64,000 bases of DNA from Caballeronia sp. SEWSISQ10-4 2 (GTDB lineage Bacteria > Pseudomonadota > Gammaproteobacteria > Burkholderiales > Burkholderiaceae), in contig NZ_JALPRJ010000027.1 in NCBI RefSeq assembly GCF_030464885.1, positions 1 to 64,000 on the forward strand, read 5' to 3'. The notes beneath the pieces were generated by a model. The model saw nothing but the letters and a program-made list of their open reading frames with translations, did not search any database and was not told the DNA's origin. The translations under genes were made by a program, and so were the position numbers. Shown here piece after piece: positions 9,681-18,793 of this stretch (its first letter is position 1; each line of letters begins with the position of its first letter).

Positions 9681-10232
9681 GCATGAACCTTTTCAGTAAG
9701 GGTGGACATCGGTGCACAGCGCACGGATCGAGCAGGGTGCGGCGCAATTTTAAGACGGAAAACGAAACGGTTTGCGGATAAATGCGAGCGTTTGTCTTTT
9801 AGCTACTAGGCGAGCTGCAACAGGCAGCCAAGTTGTGCACAGAAACTGGGGAACACCCTGTTGACAACCTTCTGACAAACACCCGAACGCGTTGAACGCA
9901 AACGGTTTTCAGGCATCGCTTCAAAGTGCGCCGGGCGTGTCCATTCGATGGTTTTATCGCAAGAAGTTGTGCACACAAACTGTTGAAGGATCTGTGGACA
10001 AGCGTGAGGTTAAGTTTGCAAGTCTTTGATAAATAAGCGTAGTTCTGAATCGATTCGATTTGAACCACGCACAACGGGCCATTTGGCCGCGGCGCGGGTC
10101 CTGCAACGACCGGCGACTTATCCCCGGGAATTGTGGGCAGGGTTGTTATAAGCACGGGGCTGAACGCTTAAGTCACTGACGCAGCACGGTTTAATACCCG
10201 TGACTCAAAGGCGTCTTGTTGACGCCAAGGTT
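9681..10232. other. 552-base non-coding region with DnaA-box-like words and a split direct repeat
   Basis: No convincing gene lies here. Two near copies of a 23-base word begin at 9831 and 9965 and share AGTTGTGCACA...AAACTG..GAA. TTGTGCACA at 9833 and 9967 and TGTGGACAA at 9993-10001 each differ by one base from the DnaA box TTATNCACA or its complement; TTATCCCCG at 10118 differs by two. An AT-richer tract (about 10010-10065) follows the boxes. The region must also hold the wspA promoter near 9700-9780 and lies downstream of hipA. That this is an origin is only a suggestion. Confidence 0.4.
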
Positions 10233-11510
10233 TCAGGGCAGGCGGAATGCCGGCCGCTTCGCCCGCGCGACGGGGATCGCGCCCGTGCGGCGGATCACGT
10301 CTCGAATCTGTGTGAGCAGATCGTCGGCTCTATATCGATCGTCGTGGCTAAGGCGCTCAGCGATGGTCTCGAATGCCCGGTCGATACGCAGCAGGATCGC
10401 TTCCGCCTCGGCGCGTTTCAGGCCCAGGCGTTCGCCGTACGCCACGAGCTGTGCGGGAACGGGAAAGACTTTCGATTTATTCAGGTTCAGCGCCATCCGG
10501 CCGTCGAGCAACGAATAGACGCCCGTGCAGACGACATCGTAGATGGGCGCCAAGCGACGCGGCCCGGTGGGATCGGCATAGACAATGCCGATATTCTTCA
10601 TGTGCGCGTCGCCGTCGCGAAGAAAGCACGACAGCGCGACGCGCTCGAACAACCGGATCGATTGCGCGCGGAAATCGGCGCCTGTGTAGACCTCCACCGC
10701 CCGCGCGATCATTTCGTAACTGCCGCGGTATTTGTCGTTTCCGGTCAGCACGCTCATGTCCTCGAAGCCGAGCGCCGTGCCGTCCGGCGCACGATCGAAG
10801 CGCGCCATGACGAACAGCAGGCCGTCGTTGGAGAGCCAGAAATCCGGTACTTCGAAACCCGCCTCGCGCGCCACCGACATGCACAGGAATTCGTTGCGCG
10901 CGACCCCTGCATAGTCGTCGCCCTCAGCCTTCACGATGACCGTGGTGAGCGGCAAGGCCGCATGCGCGTCGAGCGTGGTTACGCTTGTGGAAGCATCGGA
11001 AACCAGCGGCACCACCGTCTTCGGCTGCACGCCCGAAATGCCCGAACCCAGCGCATATTTGCTCACCAGCCGCTCGAACAATTGTCCCGATGGCGACGAC
11101 AGCAGCTCGTCCAGGCGCTCACCCTCGCCTTCGGGCACCGTCTCGCCGTGCAGCGCGTAGGTGAGTCTGCCGATCTGGTTTCGCCCGGCGAGGAACAGCA
11201 GGAACATGTCGCTCGGGGTGCCGAAACGCGCCAGTTTTTCTTCGATGATGTATCGCAGATAACCTTCCGGGCGATTCATCGCGAATATGTTCATCAGCGC
11301 GCCGCTGCTATAGCTCTTGCGCCGCACAGGCATGGTGAGCGACACAGCCGCGTCCGGCTCGACATCGCCGTAATTGAAGACGAAGGTGCTTTCCTTGGCC
11401 AGCAAACCCGCTATGCCCTGAGGTGTGTGGACGTCGAGCTGGCGGATTTTGTCGAAGAGCTTTTCCAGGTCGAACGGCGGCGCAGGTTTAAGCGATGACG
11501 GCGTGCTCAT
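10233..11510 (-). CDS. hipA: HipA-type serine/threonine kinase toxin
   Basis: A 425-residue HipA family kinase. Visible landmarks are the Ser-containing loop GSGISGVQPKT (about 156-165, the place of the autophosphorylated Ser in E. coli HipA), Lys194 in TTVIVKAEGD, the catalytic-loop DGDAHMKN (Asp301), and the metal-binding APIYDVV (Asp325). E. coli HipA phosphorylates glutamyl-tRNA synthetase and causes persistence; the target here is unknown. The ATG at 11510 overlaps the hipB stop by four bases. The frame open to 11606 would run through hipB and is rejected. Confidence 0.88.
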   Translation of the reverse strand: MSTPSSLKPAPPFDLEKLFDKIRQLDVHTPQGIAGLLAKESTFVFNYGDVEPDAAVSLTMPVRRKSYSSGALMNIFAMNRPEGYLRYIIEEKLARFGTPSDMFLLFLAGRNQIGRLTYALHGETVPEGEGERLDELLSSPSGQLFERLVSKYALGSGISGVQPKTVVPLVSDASTSVTTLDAHAALPLTTVIVKAEGDDYAGVARNEFLCMSVAREAGFEVPDFWLSNDGLLFVMARFDRAPDGTALGFEDMSVLTGNDKYRGSYEMIARAVEVYTGADFRAQSIRLFERVALSCFLRDGDAHMKNIGIVYADPTGPRRLAPIYDVVCTGVYSLLDGRMALNLNKSKVFPVPAQLVAYGERLGLKRAEAEAILLRIDRAFETIAERLSHDDRYRADDLLTQIRDVIRRTGAIPVARAKRPAFRLP

Positions 11511-11779
11511 TCTTCCTCCCTGAAGAAGAAGTCCAGGTCTTCGAAGACCACCGTGTCTTTCGGACGCAACGTGAGGTCGTAGCCGAGCGCGTTGGCGATC
11601 CGGCAAAGCTCGTGAACTCCGACGTTCTGCCCGCCTTCCGCATTGGTGATTGTGCGCCGGGAGACACCCGCACGATCAGCCAGCGTTTGTTGACTCATAC
11701 GGCGTTCGCGCCGGAGCGAGCGGAGTTCCGCTGCCAGACGTTCGAAATTGCTGATGGGGTCGGTATATTTGCGCGTCAT
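11507..11779 (-). CDS. hipB: HipB-type helix-turn-helix antitoxin
   Basis: A 90-residue Xre/Cro helix-turn-helix protein (helices around RRMSQQTLADRAGVSRRTI and ELCRIANALGYDL) with an acidic-aromatic tail (FEDLDFFFREEE). It lies upstream of and overlaps hipA by four bases, the standard hipBA order. It should neutralise HipA and repress the operon through the palindromes just upstream. Confidence 0.88.
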   Translation of the reverse strand: MTRKYTDPISNFERLAAELRSLRRERRMSQQTLADRAGVSRRTITNAEGGQNVGVHELCRIANALGYDLTLRPKDTVVFEDLDFFFREEE

Positions 11780-11780
11780 G

Positions 11781-11930
11781 ATGCGTAAATATAATCTATT
11801 TTCAAATTTTGCGTATTATTATGCGCATTTTTTGCTGTGACAAGCATGGTTTATATACCTTCATGATTGAGCACTATTGTACGCAAATTATACTGAATTG
11901 TTAAAAATGCGCGCCAAAATGCGCATTTTT
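11781..11930 (-). promoter_or_regulatory. hipBA control region with several TGCG...CGCA palindromes
   Basis: This AT-rich stretch upstream of hipB holds repeated TGCGTA/TGCGCA words. TGCGTATTATTATGCGCA (11810-11827) is a near-perfect inverted repeat. AAAAATGCGC (11903-11912) and GCGCATTTTT (11921-11930) form a perfect 10-base inverted repeat around an 8-base spacer. Related words ATGCGTAAATATAAT (11781) and GTACGCAAATTATAC (11879) flank them. The spacing and closeness to hipB fit autoregulation by HipB; binding is inferred. Confidence 0.55.
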
Positions 11931-11963
11931 ACTGAAATGAATGTGTAGATTTGGTGGCCCAAT

Positions 11964-11994
11964 GCAAGAAGCCCCGCTTCGCGGGGCTTCTTGC
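11964..11994 (-). terminator. Strong hairpin after the AsmA-family gene
   Basis: A perfect 14-base stem (GCAAGAAGCCCCGC with its complement) closes a 3-base loop 34 bases beyond the end of the minus-strand AsmA-family gene. There is little T tract after it on the minus strand, so it may be a weak terminator or an RNA 3' end stabiliser. Confidence 0.55.
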
Positions 11995-12027
11995 AAACAT
12001 AGACGGATGGCAATCTCGACGCCATTA

Positions 12028-14412
12028 TCAGCTCCCGCGATAGAGCGCCGCACCGGCCGGGGCGGATGCTGCCGGCCGGGCCCGGCCCTTGGCGCCACTG
12101 GATGACGAAGACGACGCAGCCGCCGGATTCGCCACACCTGGTTCCATATACCCCGGCGCACCCTTGGCCTTTTCCTTCTGCCCGGGCGGCGGTGCGCTCG
12201 GTGCGGTACGCATGTCGGCGAGCATCTGCGTGCACGGCAGCGGTTTGTTGTTACTCGGCGCGATCAACGGAATCAGCGCGGCAAACGGGTTGAGCAACCC
12301 GAGCCCGACCGCCGCCGCGCCACGCGCGGCCAGCGCGCCGGCGCTCACGCCCACATGCGGGTCCTTGAACGTCCCCTTCACATACAGCGGCGAGCGCAGC
12401 GAGAACACCCGGAAACCCTTGGTGTGCGGATGAATATTCAGGTCCATCTCTTCGGTCTTGAGATTCACGGTGCCGTCCATGTTGATCACGGCGTCGTCGG
12501 TATCGAGGGCGAACACGCGCGATTCGAGCACGCCGTTGGTCGCCACGAAATCCGCGGCCGCGCAATTGATCTTCACATCGCGTTTGCCGAAGAGCTTTTC
12601 GTAGACCGCGTTCGCCACGTTCAGCCCAGCCGCTTCCATATACAGCCGGCTGACGGCGCCGTCGGTGATCAGTGCCTTGATCTCGCCGTTCATCGTTCCG
12701 GCGAGTGCGGCCGGCGAATTGCCCGTCGCCGATAACGCCGCATCCCCGTTCACTTCACCCAACGCGGTCTGCATCGTCTTGACGGTCGGCAGCAACTCCT
12801 TGAGCTTAAGATGCCGCGCCGATGTCGAAAAACGGCCCTGGAGCGGCTCCGTGCTGCCGTCGAGATGAATGTTCGACGACAGCGTTCCGCCCGCCACGCC
12901 GAACGACAACGGTTCGAACGACAGCACGCCGTCCTTCATCATCAGGTGCGTGTAGAGGTTGGTGATAGGCAGCGCCGGGTCCTTGATGATCTTGCGGCCG
13001 GTGAACTTCACGTCGGCATCGATTGTCTTCCAGCGATCCGTCTTGAACTCCTCAGCCGGCAGCGCCTTCGACGACGGCTGTTTCTCCGTGTCGCCGCGCT
13101 TGGCTTTGCTGGCGTTCGAATCGGCGCCGATGACCGGAGCGAGATCGGAGAACTGCAGCAGGTTCGAAACCAGTTCGCCAGACAACAACGGCCGCGGCTC
13201 GCGCCCCACGAACGTCAGCGATCCGTTCAGGTCGCTGCCGCCCACGCGCCCGGTGAAGTTTTCATACCTGAAGACGTTGCCGCCCGCCTTGAACTGGCCG
13301 ACGAGCCGCCCTTCCGTTGCATACGGCGGCGTCGACGGCAGCGGCACCCCGACGATCGGATACAGATGCTCGAAGCTCACGCCCTGCAGCCACAGGCGCA
13401 AATCGAGCGCCGCGAGATGCGCGGGGTCCGTCACGGTTCCCACAAACGCTATATGCGTATCGCCGATACGAACATCCGCCTGCACGGGGAACGGGCGCAT
13501 GGCGTCCTGCAGCGCGAGCACGCCGCCCACCTTGCCGTCGCCGGACACCGCCACATTGTTGTATTTGCCCTTCACCGACCAGCCGATGCCATAAGGTGGC
13601 ACGGTTGGCTTAGGCCCGTCCTTGGTGGTGATGCTGGTGTTTGCGGAGACGCTCGCCGGGTTCGGCGCGCTGGCATTCGCGGCGGCCGCCGCCGACGCAG
13701 CGGATGCGGCCGCGGCTTCCGATGCCGCGGCTTTATCGACTTGCTGGTTCAGCTTGTTCGCGCCGCTCTTGCCGACCATCTGGGCCGACGATTTCTGCGA
13801 TGCCGCTTCTTGCTGCTTCATGACATCGCCGATGGGAATCATCTGGCCGAGCGTGGTCACGACGGCTTGCATGTCCGCTTTCGTGATCTCGTCGGCGTAG
13901 GCGATGGTGCCATTGTTCAGGCCGATGTCATGCAGTTGAAGATTCCAGGCCGACGGTTGCGTCGACTGCTGGAACTTGAACGTCCAGCTGTTGCGGTTGT
14001 CCTTGAGGCGTTCCAGATCAACCGATGGATTCACCAGGTTGATCGATGGAATCACAATGTTGCGCGCGAGCAGCGGCAGGATCTCGACCTGGAAATCGAT
14101 CTCGTCGAGGGTCGCGAAAAATTTCTGTTTGGTCCAGTCAGGGTTTGCCACCGTGATTTTTTCGGCCGAAAAACGCGGCCAGGGAACCCAGCGGCGCCAG
14201 CCGGTTTCACCGGACGGCCGTTGCCAGCCGACCTTCAGGTCGCCGGTAATCTGGAACTGCCGCCCTATCGCCTGCGAGACTTTATCGTCGACCCAGGGGC
14301 GGGCCCGGTTCCAGTCGAAGGCGAGAAACACGATCACCAGCACAGCGATCAGGACGATCAGAACCGCAATGATCCAGGCGACTATTTTTCCGATTTTCCG
14401 GCCAAGCGCCAT
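12028..14412 (-). CDS. AsmA-family envelope protein
   Basis: A 794-residue protein with one N-terminal membrane anchor (about residues 10-35, very hydrophobic) followed by a long periplasmic region of AsmA type. The region after the anchor (RPWVDDKVSQAIGRQFQITG) and the C-terminal AsmA_2-like segment (GNSPAALAGTMNGEIKAL; RSPLYVKGTFKDPHVGV) identify the family. An Ala/Ser-rich insert is at about 215-255 and the last 50 residues are low-complexity. AsmA-like proteins are proposed to help move phospholipid or assemble outer-membrane components. I chose the ATG at 14412 over a longer frame to 14535 because the anchor follows directly. It is divergent from fetA. Confidence 0.85.
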   Translation of the reverse strand: MALGRKIGKIVAWIIAVLIVLIAVLVIVFLAFDWNRARPWVDDKVSQAIGRQFQITGDLKVGWQRPSGETGWRRWVPWPRFSAEKITVANPDWTKQKFFATLDEIDFQVEILPLLARNIVIPSINLVNPSVDLERLKDNRNSWTFKFQQSTQPSAWNLQLHDIGLNNGTIAYADEITKADMQAVVTTLGQMIPIGDVMKQQEAASQKSSAQMVGKSGANKLNQQVDKAAASEAAAASAASAAAAANASAPNPASVSANTSITTKDGPKPTVPPYGIGWSVKGKYNNVAVSGDGKVGGVLALQDAMRPFPVQADVRIGDTHIAFVGTVTDPAHLAALDLRLWLQGVSFEHLYPIVGVPLPSTPPYATEGRLVGQFKAGGNVFRYENFTGRVGGSDLNGSLTFVGREPRPLLSGELVSNLLQFSDLAPVIGADSNASKAKRGDTEKQPSSKALPAEEFKTDRWKTIDADVKFTGRKIIKDPALPITNLYTHLMMKDGVLSFEPLSFGVAGGTLSSNIHLDGSTEPLQGRFSTSARHLKLKELLPTVKTMQTALGEVNGDAALSATGNSPAALAGTMNGEIKALITDGAVSRLYMEAAGLNVANAVYEKLFGKRDVKINCAAADFVATNGVLESRVFALDTDDAVINMDGTVNLKTEEMDLNIHPHTKGFRVFSLRSPLYVKGTFKDPHVGVSAGALAARGAAAVGLGLLNPFAALIPLIAPSNNKPLPCTQMLADMRTAPSAPPPGQKEKAKGAPGYMEPGVANPAAASSSSSSGAKGRARPAASAPAGAALYRGS

Positions 14413-14664
14413 AAAGGCTCCATCGTTATTCTTGAGTTTGTCTTGAGTTTTTCTTGATTGACACGCGCAGCACACCCCGTGCCTGGCGGATGATACCGGC
14501 CAGGTCCGCATACCGGCGAGACCGGATGAACCCACCGCTCGCGACGTTTAGAAAGCGCGATCCAAAACACACGCACAAACACGCGCAGCTAAGTCCCAAG
14601 CATCGCGTAAGGACGGGTGATTTATGATTGCGCTCCGAGATCATTCCCCGAGCATGTCTTCGCC

Positions 14665-15345
14665 ATGTCCACACTCGCCGACACGCCGCTGATTCGCGCC
14701 ACTGCCCTCACGCGCCACGATCCCGTGCGCAACACGAGCTTGCTGCACCCGACCACGTTTATTTTATCCGGTGCTCAGCGCGCGGTTATCACGGGACCAT
14801 CGGGATCGGGCAAGAGCGTGTTCCTGCGTGCGCTTGCGCTGCTCGATCCCGTCGACGGCGGTGTCATCCAGTGGCGTGGACGGGCTATCGCGCGGGGGGG
14901 AATCCCGGCTTACCGGCGGCAGGTTGCCTATATTGCGCAACGCCCGGCCATGCTCGATGGCAGCGTGGAAGACAACCTGCGTTATCCGTTTTCGCTGAAG
15001 GTGTATCGCGACGTGCGCTTCGATCGTGAGCGTGTGGTGGAGCTGGCGCGCCGGGCAGGCCGCGACACCGATTTCCTCGACAAGCGCGCCAGCGAGCTAT
15101 CGGGTGGCGAAGCGCAGATTGCCGCGTTGATCCGCGTGTTGCAAGTGGACCCCGACGTCCTGCTTCTCGACGAACCGACTGCATCGCTCGATCCTGCTTC
15201 GGCGCTGGAAATAGAAGCGCTCGTGAGCGCCTGGTTCGCCGATGGCCATGGCGAACGCGCCAGCATCTGGGTGTCGCACGATCCGGCACAAGCCAAACGC
15301 GTGGGCGACCGTCAGCTCGTCATGACTGCGGGGACTTTGTCATGA
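14665..15345 (+). CDS. fetA: ABC exporter ATP-binding protein, FetA/YbbL type
   Basis: A 226-residue ABC ATPase with Walker A (GPSGSGKS), the signature ELSGGEAQ and Walker B (VLLLDEPTASLD) followed by the switch His in WVSHDP. With the overlapping permease it resembles FetAB of E. coli, which exports iron and protects against oxidative stress. I chose the ATG at 14665; an upstream start at 14617 would add 16 residues with no similarity to the fold. The stop overlaps the permease start (ATGA). Confidence 0.82.
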   Translation: MSTLADTPLIRATALTRHDPVRNTSLLHPTTFILSGAQRAVITGPSGSGKSVFLRALALLDPVDGGVIQWRGRAIARGGIPAYRRQVAYIAQRPAMLDGSVEDNLRYPFSLKVYRDVRFDRERVVELARRAGRDTDFLDKRASELSGGEAQIAALIRVLQVDPDVLLLDEPTASLDPASALEIEALVSAWFADGHGERASIWVSHDPAQAKRVGDRQLVMTAGTLS

Positions 15346-16154
15346 GCGGCTATCAGAGCCTGAGTCTGCTCGACATCGCCATTGCGGCGGCGTTGATCCT
15401 GGTGAACGGAGTGTTGTCGGTTGCGTTGAAGCTCGACCTGGAACGCAAGCTGGTCTGGGCGGCGGCGCGCAGTGTCGTGCAGTTGCTCGTGATCGGTTAT
15501 GTGCTTGGATGGGTCTTCCGGTTTGACCGCTGGTACGTCGTAGTGCCGTTGATGGCGTTGATGACACTGATAGCGGGACTGTCGGCATCGAACCGCGGGC
15601 GGCGTACGTACGTCGGGCAGCGCGTGGATAGTGTCGTGTCTATCTGGGTGAGTTCGTGGCTGGTGGCCGCAGTGGGATTGTTCGTCGTGATCCGGATTCA
15701 TCCCTGGTACGAACCTCAATACGCGATACCGATTCTTGGGATGATCCTCGGCAACACGCTAACGGGTGTATCGCTGGGCATCGAGCGGATGACCGAGGAA
15801 CTGACGGCGGGACGAGGTGCGGTGGAGATGTCGCTGGCGCTGGGCGCTACACGGTGGGAAGCGGCGCAACGACCGGCGCGGCAGGCGGTGCGAGCGGGAA
15901 TGATCCCGACGTTGAACCAGATGACGGTAGTGGGACTGGTGAGTCTGCCGGGAATGATGACGGGCCAGGTGTTAGCGGGTCAGTCGCCGCTGCAGGCGGT
16001 TCGCTATCAGATCGTGATCATGTTTTTCATCGCCGCCGCCTCGGCTCTCGGAACCGTGGGCGCGGTGTTATTGACCTACAGGCGGTTGTTCTCGCCGGAA
16101 CATACGTTCATGGCGTCGAAGCTAATAGAGAGGGAGAAGCCCAAGCGCGGATGA
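15342..16154 (+). CDS. fetB: ABC exporter permease, FetB/YbbM family (UPF0014)
   Basis: A 270-residue inner-membrane protein with about seven hydrophobic segments. The conserved block GNTLTGVSLGIERM...ALGATRWEAA..A.R.G.IPTLNQMTVVGLVSLPGMMTGQ is typical of the FetB family. It pairs with the ATPase immediately upstream (4-base overlap). Substrate as iron is inferred from the E. coli family member. Its gene is convergent with the hybrid kinase 37 bases away. Confidence 0.85.
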   Translation: MSGYQSLSLLDIAIAAALILVNGVLSVALKLDLERKLVWAAARSVVQLLVIGYVLGWVFRFDRWYVVVPLMALMTLIAGLSASNRGRRTYVGQRVDSVVSIWVSSWLVAAVGLFVVIRIHPWYEPQYAIPILGMILGNTLTGVSLGIERMTEELTAGRGAVEMSLALGATRWEAAQRPARQAVRAGMIPTLNQMTVVGLVSLPGMMTGQVLAGQSPLQAVRYQIVIMFFIAAASALGTVGAVLLTYRRLFSPEHTFMASKLIEREKPKRG

Positions 16155-16191
16155 AACGAAGAGGGACAAAGGGACCATAGAGTCCCCGAAC

Positions 16192-18132
16192 TCAAGCGCC
16201 GCCCGGCCGCCGCGCCAAAGCATGAATCAGCGATTCGAGCCGGGCGAAGTTGACCGGCTTGGTGAGGTGATCCATGAACCCGGCATCGCGGCATCGGCGG
16301 ATATCTTCGTCCATGCCGTAGCCGGTAATGGCAACCGACGGTTTTCCCGGCTGCAACTCGGTCCACGCCCGGGCGACGTCGAGGCCGCTGCCATCGGGCA
16401 GACCGATATCGCTGACCAGAAGATCGAACACTTCGCTGCGGGCCAAAGCAAGCGCCTCGGCGACGGTCGTGGCAACCCCGACCTGATGCCCGAGCACCTC
16501 CAGCACCTGTGCCATGGCCGACGACGTGTATTCGTTGTCCTCGACGAGCAGCACCTTCAACGACCGCACGATCTCATCCGGATCCTGAGCCGCGCGAGGC
16601 GAAGTTTCGTCTTCGGTCGCCGCCTTGACGAGCGGCAACGTCAGCGTAAACCGTGCCCCCTTGTCGCGCCCTTCGCTCTGGGCGGTCAACGTTCCACCGT
16701 GCTTCATCGCAAGCGTACTGGCGATAGCCAACCCCAGCCCCAAGCCGCCAAACGCGCGCGTAATGGAGTCATCGGCTTGCTCGAAGGCCGAAAAAATCCG
16801 CGGCAACGCTTCGGCACTAATCCCGATACCGCTATCGGTCACCGAAATCGCGATGGTCGACGCATCCGGATTCCACGTCCGCACCGCGATACGCCCCCCC
16901 GCCGGCGTGAACTTCACCGCGTTTTTCACCAGGTTCCACACGATCTGCTGCAAGCGCGCGGCATCGCCGAAAACAAGCGTGGACGCGGCGCCCAACGTGG
17001 TTTCCAGCGTCAGTCTCTTGCCGCGCAAATCGGACTCCGACATATCGAGCGCGCTCGACATCAGCGTCTCCAGCACCACGTTCGCAAAATTCAGCGAAAG
17101 CTTGCCGCGCGCGATACTGGTCAGGTCGAGCAAATCGTCGATCAAGCGCGCCTCCAGCTCCACATTGCGCCGGATCAGTTCGAGCGTGGCCTGCGCATCG
17201 GCGGGCAGCGCGTGGCGTATTTCGAGCAAACGCACGGCTGCGACGATCGGCGTAAGCGGCGTGCGCAACTCGTGCGAAAGGACCGCCAGGAAGTGGTCTT
17301 TCGCCCGGTTCGCGGTCTCGGCCTGCTCCTTCGCGACGCGCAAGGCATCGGCGGCCATATGCTCTTCGGTGACATCGCGGATGATCTTCGAATAACCGAT
17401 CAGATCCCCGTTCTCGGCGCGAATCGCCGTCGTCACTCCCGACGCGAAGAACGAGCGTCCGTCCTTGCGCCAGAGCCAGCGGTCGTCGCTCGCACTGCCT
17501 TCGACCTGCGCCGTTTCCAGTTCCTTCGCAAACACATTGGTGTCGCGATCTTCCTGGCCGTAGAACACCTCGGCGGACTGGCCGAGCACATCGTGCGGCG
17601 CGAACCCGAGAATCCGCTCCGACGCCGCGTTCCACGTCCGGATCCGGCCCTCCTGATCGAGCGTGATGACAGCGTAATCCTTCAGCGCATCGACCAGCAG
17701 GCGGAAGTGCGTTTCCGTTTCCCGCAGCGCGCGTTCGACCGCAATGCGCTGCTGGCGCTCGGTGCTTTCCGTCAACGCGCGCCGCACGACGGCGGGCAGC
17801 CGCTGCAAGCGTTGCTTCAGGACGTAGTCGGTTGCGCCGCGCTTGAGCATGTCCACCGCGTGCTCCTCGCCGAGCACGCCCGAGACGAAGATGAACGGCG
17901 TATGCGGCACCCGCTCGCGGGCAATCGCCAGCGCTTCGACGCCGGAAAACACCGGCATCACGAAGTCCGCGAGGATCACATCGAAGTCGGATGCCTCGAG
18001 CGCCGCGATGAAACCCTGCTCCGTGTAGACAATCTGCACGTCGACTTTGTAGTCGGCGCGCTCCAACTGGGTCAAGGTCAGTTCCGCGTCGAGCGCGTTG
18101 TCTTCTACGAGAAGCAGATGCAAGGGCTGCAT
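16192..18132 (-). CDS. Hybrid histidine kinase (REC-PAS-HisKA-HATPase-REC)
   Basis: A 646-residue soluble kinase with no membrane segment. Order: receiver 1 (about 1-120, acceptor Asp in VILADFVMPVFSG), PAS (about 135-260), HisKA with the phosphorylated His in LSHELRTPL, HATPase with N box (WNLVKNAVKF) and GLGLGLAI, and receiver 2 (about 525-646, DLLVSDIGLPDGSG). Two receivers flanking the kinase suggest a phosphorelay that receives as well as emits phosphate. I chose the ATG at 18132; the open frame to 18297 would overlap the response regulator upstream. It lies 136 bases behind that regulator, so it probably belongs to the phytochrome cluster, but its partner is unknown. Confidence 0.85.
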   Translation of the reverse strand: MQPLHLLLVEDNALDAELTLTQLERADYKVDVQIVYTEQGFIAALEASDFDVILADFVMPVFSGVEALAIARERVPHTPFIFVSGVLGEEHAVDMLKRGATDYVLKQRLQRLPAVVRRALTESTERQQRIAVERALRETETHFRLLVDALKDYAVITLDQEGRIRTWNAASERILGFAPHDVLGQSAEVFYGQEDRDTNVFAKELETAQVEGSASDDRWLWRKDGRSFFASGVTTAIRAENGDLIGYSKIIRDVTEEHMAADALRVAKEQAETANRAKDHFLAVLSHELRTPLTPIVAAVRLLEIRHALPADAQATLELIRRNVELEARLIDDLLDLTSIARGKLSLNFANVVLETLMSSALDMSESDLRGKRLTLETTLGAASTLVFGDAARLQQIVWNLVKNAVKFTPAGGRIAVRTWNPDASTIAISVTDSGIGISAEALPRIFSAFEQADDSITRAFGGLGLGLAIASTLAMKHGGTLTAQSEGRDKGARFTLTLPLVKAATEDETSPRAAQDPDEIVRSLKVLLVEDNEYTSSAMAQVLEVLGHQVGVATTVAEALALARSEVFDLLVSDIGLPDGSGLDVARAWTELQPGKPSVAITGYGMDEDIRRCRDAGFMDHLTKPVNFARLESLIHALARRPGGA

Positions 18133-18268
18133 GGTCTGGGCACTCAGGCGAACCGGCGCGCGCGATACTGCCGGGTGGCTCGCATCGGGCGAAACAATGA
18201 ATGGACCAGCGTGCCCGGACCGGAACACCGAGCGCCGTGCAGGATGAAGAAGACAGTGTGCACCAGAT

Positions 18269-18733
18269 TCATTCCGACGCCGGTTGACGGCGAACACGCG
18301 TGGAACCGGGCGGCGGTTCGTTCAGCACGGCCCAGAACACGCCGAGATCGGCAATCGCTTCCACAAATTCGTTGAACCCGACCGGCTTCACCACATCAGC
18401 GTTCACGCCAAGCGCGTAGCTGCGCACAAGATCCTGCTCCTCGCGCGACGACGTAAGCATGACCACCGGAGCCGACTTCAGCGTGTCGCTGGAACGGATG
18501 GTTTCCAGCACTTCGAGACCGTCTATTTTCGGCAGCTTCAGGTCGAGCAAAATGACTGCCGGATTACCCGGATTGCGTGCGCTCCAGTTACCTTCGCACC
18601 GCAGATAGTCGATCGCTTCCTGACCGTCGCGCGCCACGATCACTTCATTGGCAAGCTGGCTCTTGTCGAGCGCCATGAGTGTCAGTTCGAGATCGCTGGG
18701 ATCGTCTTCGACAAGCAAAATGGGTTTCAGCAT
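18269..18733 (-). CDS. Single-domain response regulator, Rcp1-like
   Basis: A 154-residue receiver-only protein with acidic pocket EDD (9-11), phosphoacceptor Asp64 in ILLDLKLPKIDG, the switch Thr in VMLTSS and Lys in VVKPVGFNEF. The long loop between helix 2 and strand 3 (CEGNWSARNPGNP) is characteristic of phytochrome-associated Rcp1-type regulators. It lies 60 bases after the bacteriophytochrome gene on the same strand and is its likely phosphate acceptor. Confidence 0.85.
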   Translation of the reverse strand: MLKPILLVEDDPSDLELTLMALDKSQLANEVIVARDGQEAIDYLRCEGNWSARNPGNPAVILLDLKLPKIDGLEVLETIRSSDTLKSAPVVMLTSSREEQDLVRSYALGVNADVVKPVGFNEFVEAIADLGVFWAVLNEPPPGSTRVRRQPASE

Positions 18734-18793
18734 AGTCCTGAATGACAGGTTTAAAGAAACGTTGGCAGGGGCGATCGATCAAGTATTGCACCT

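Noticed and set aside
9799..10155. Open frame of 118 codons on the minus strand in the wspA-hipA gap
   Set aside because: It has many rare-looking Cys and Arg codons, no family resemblance and no ribosome site. It also runs through the DnaA-box-like words.
12811..14457. 548-codon plus-strand frame opposite the AsmA-family gene
   Set aside because: Long only because of high GC at codon ends; no fold or motif, and the opposite strand has a membrane anchor and family blocks.
14617..14664. Earlier in-frame start for the FetA-type ATPase
   Set aside because: The 16 added residues have no similarity and no ribosome site; the ATG at 14665 is at the usual place.
16222..18375. 717-codon plus-strand frame opposite the hybrid kinase
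   Set aside because: Arg/His-rich antisense shadow without motifs; the minus strand reads a full kinase.
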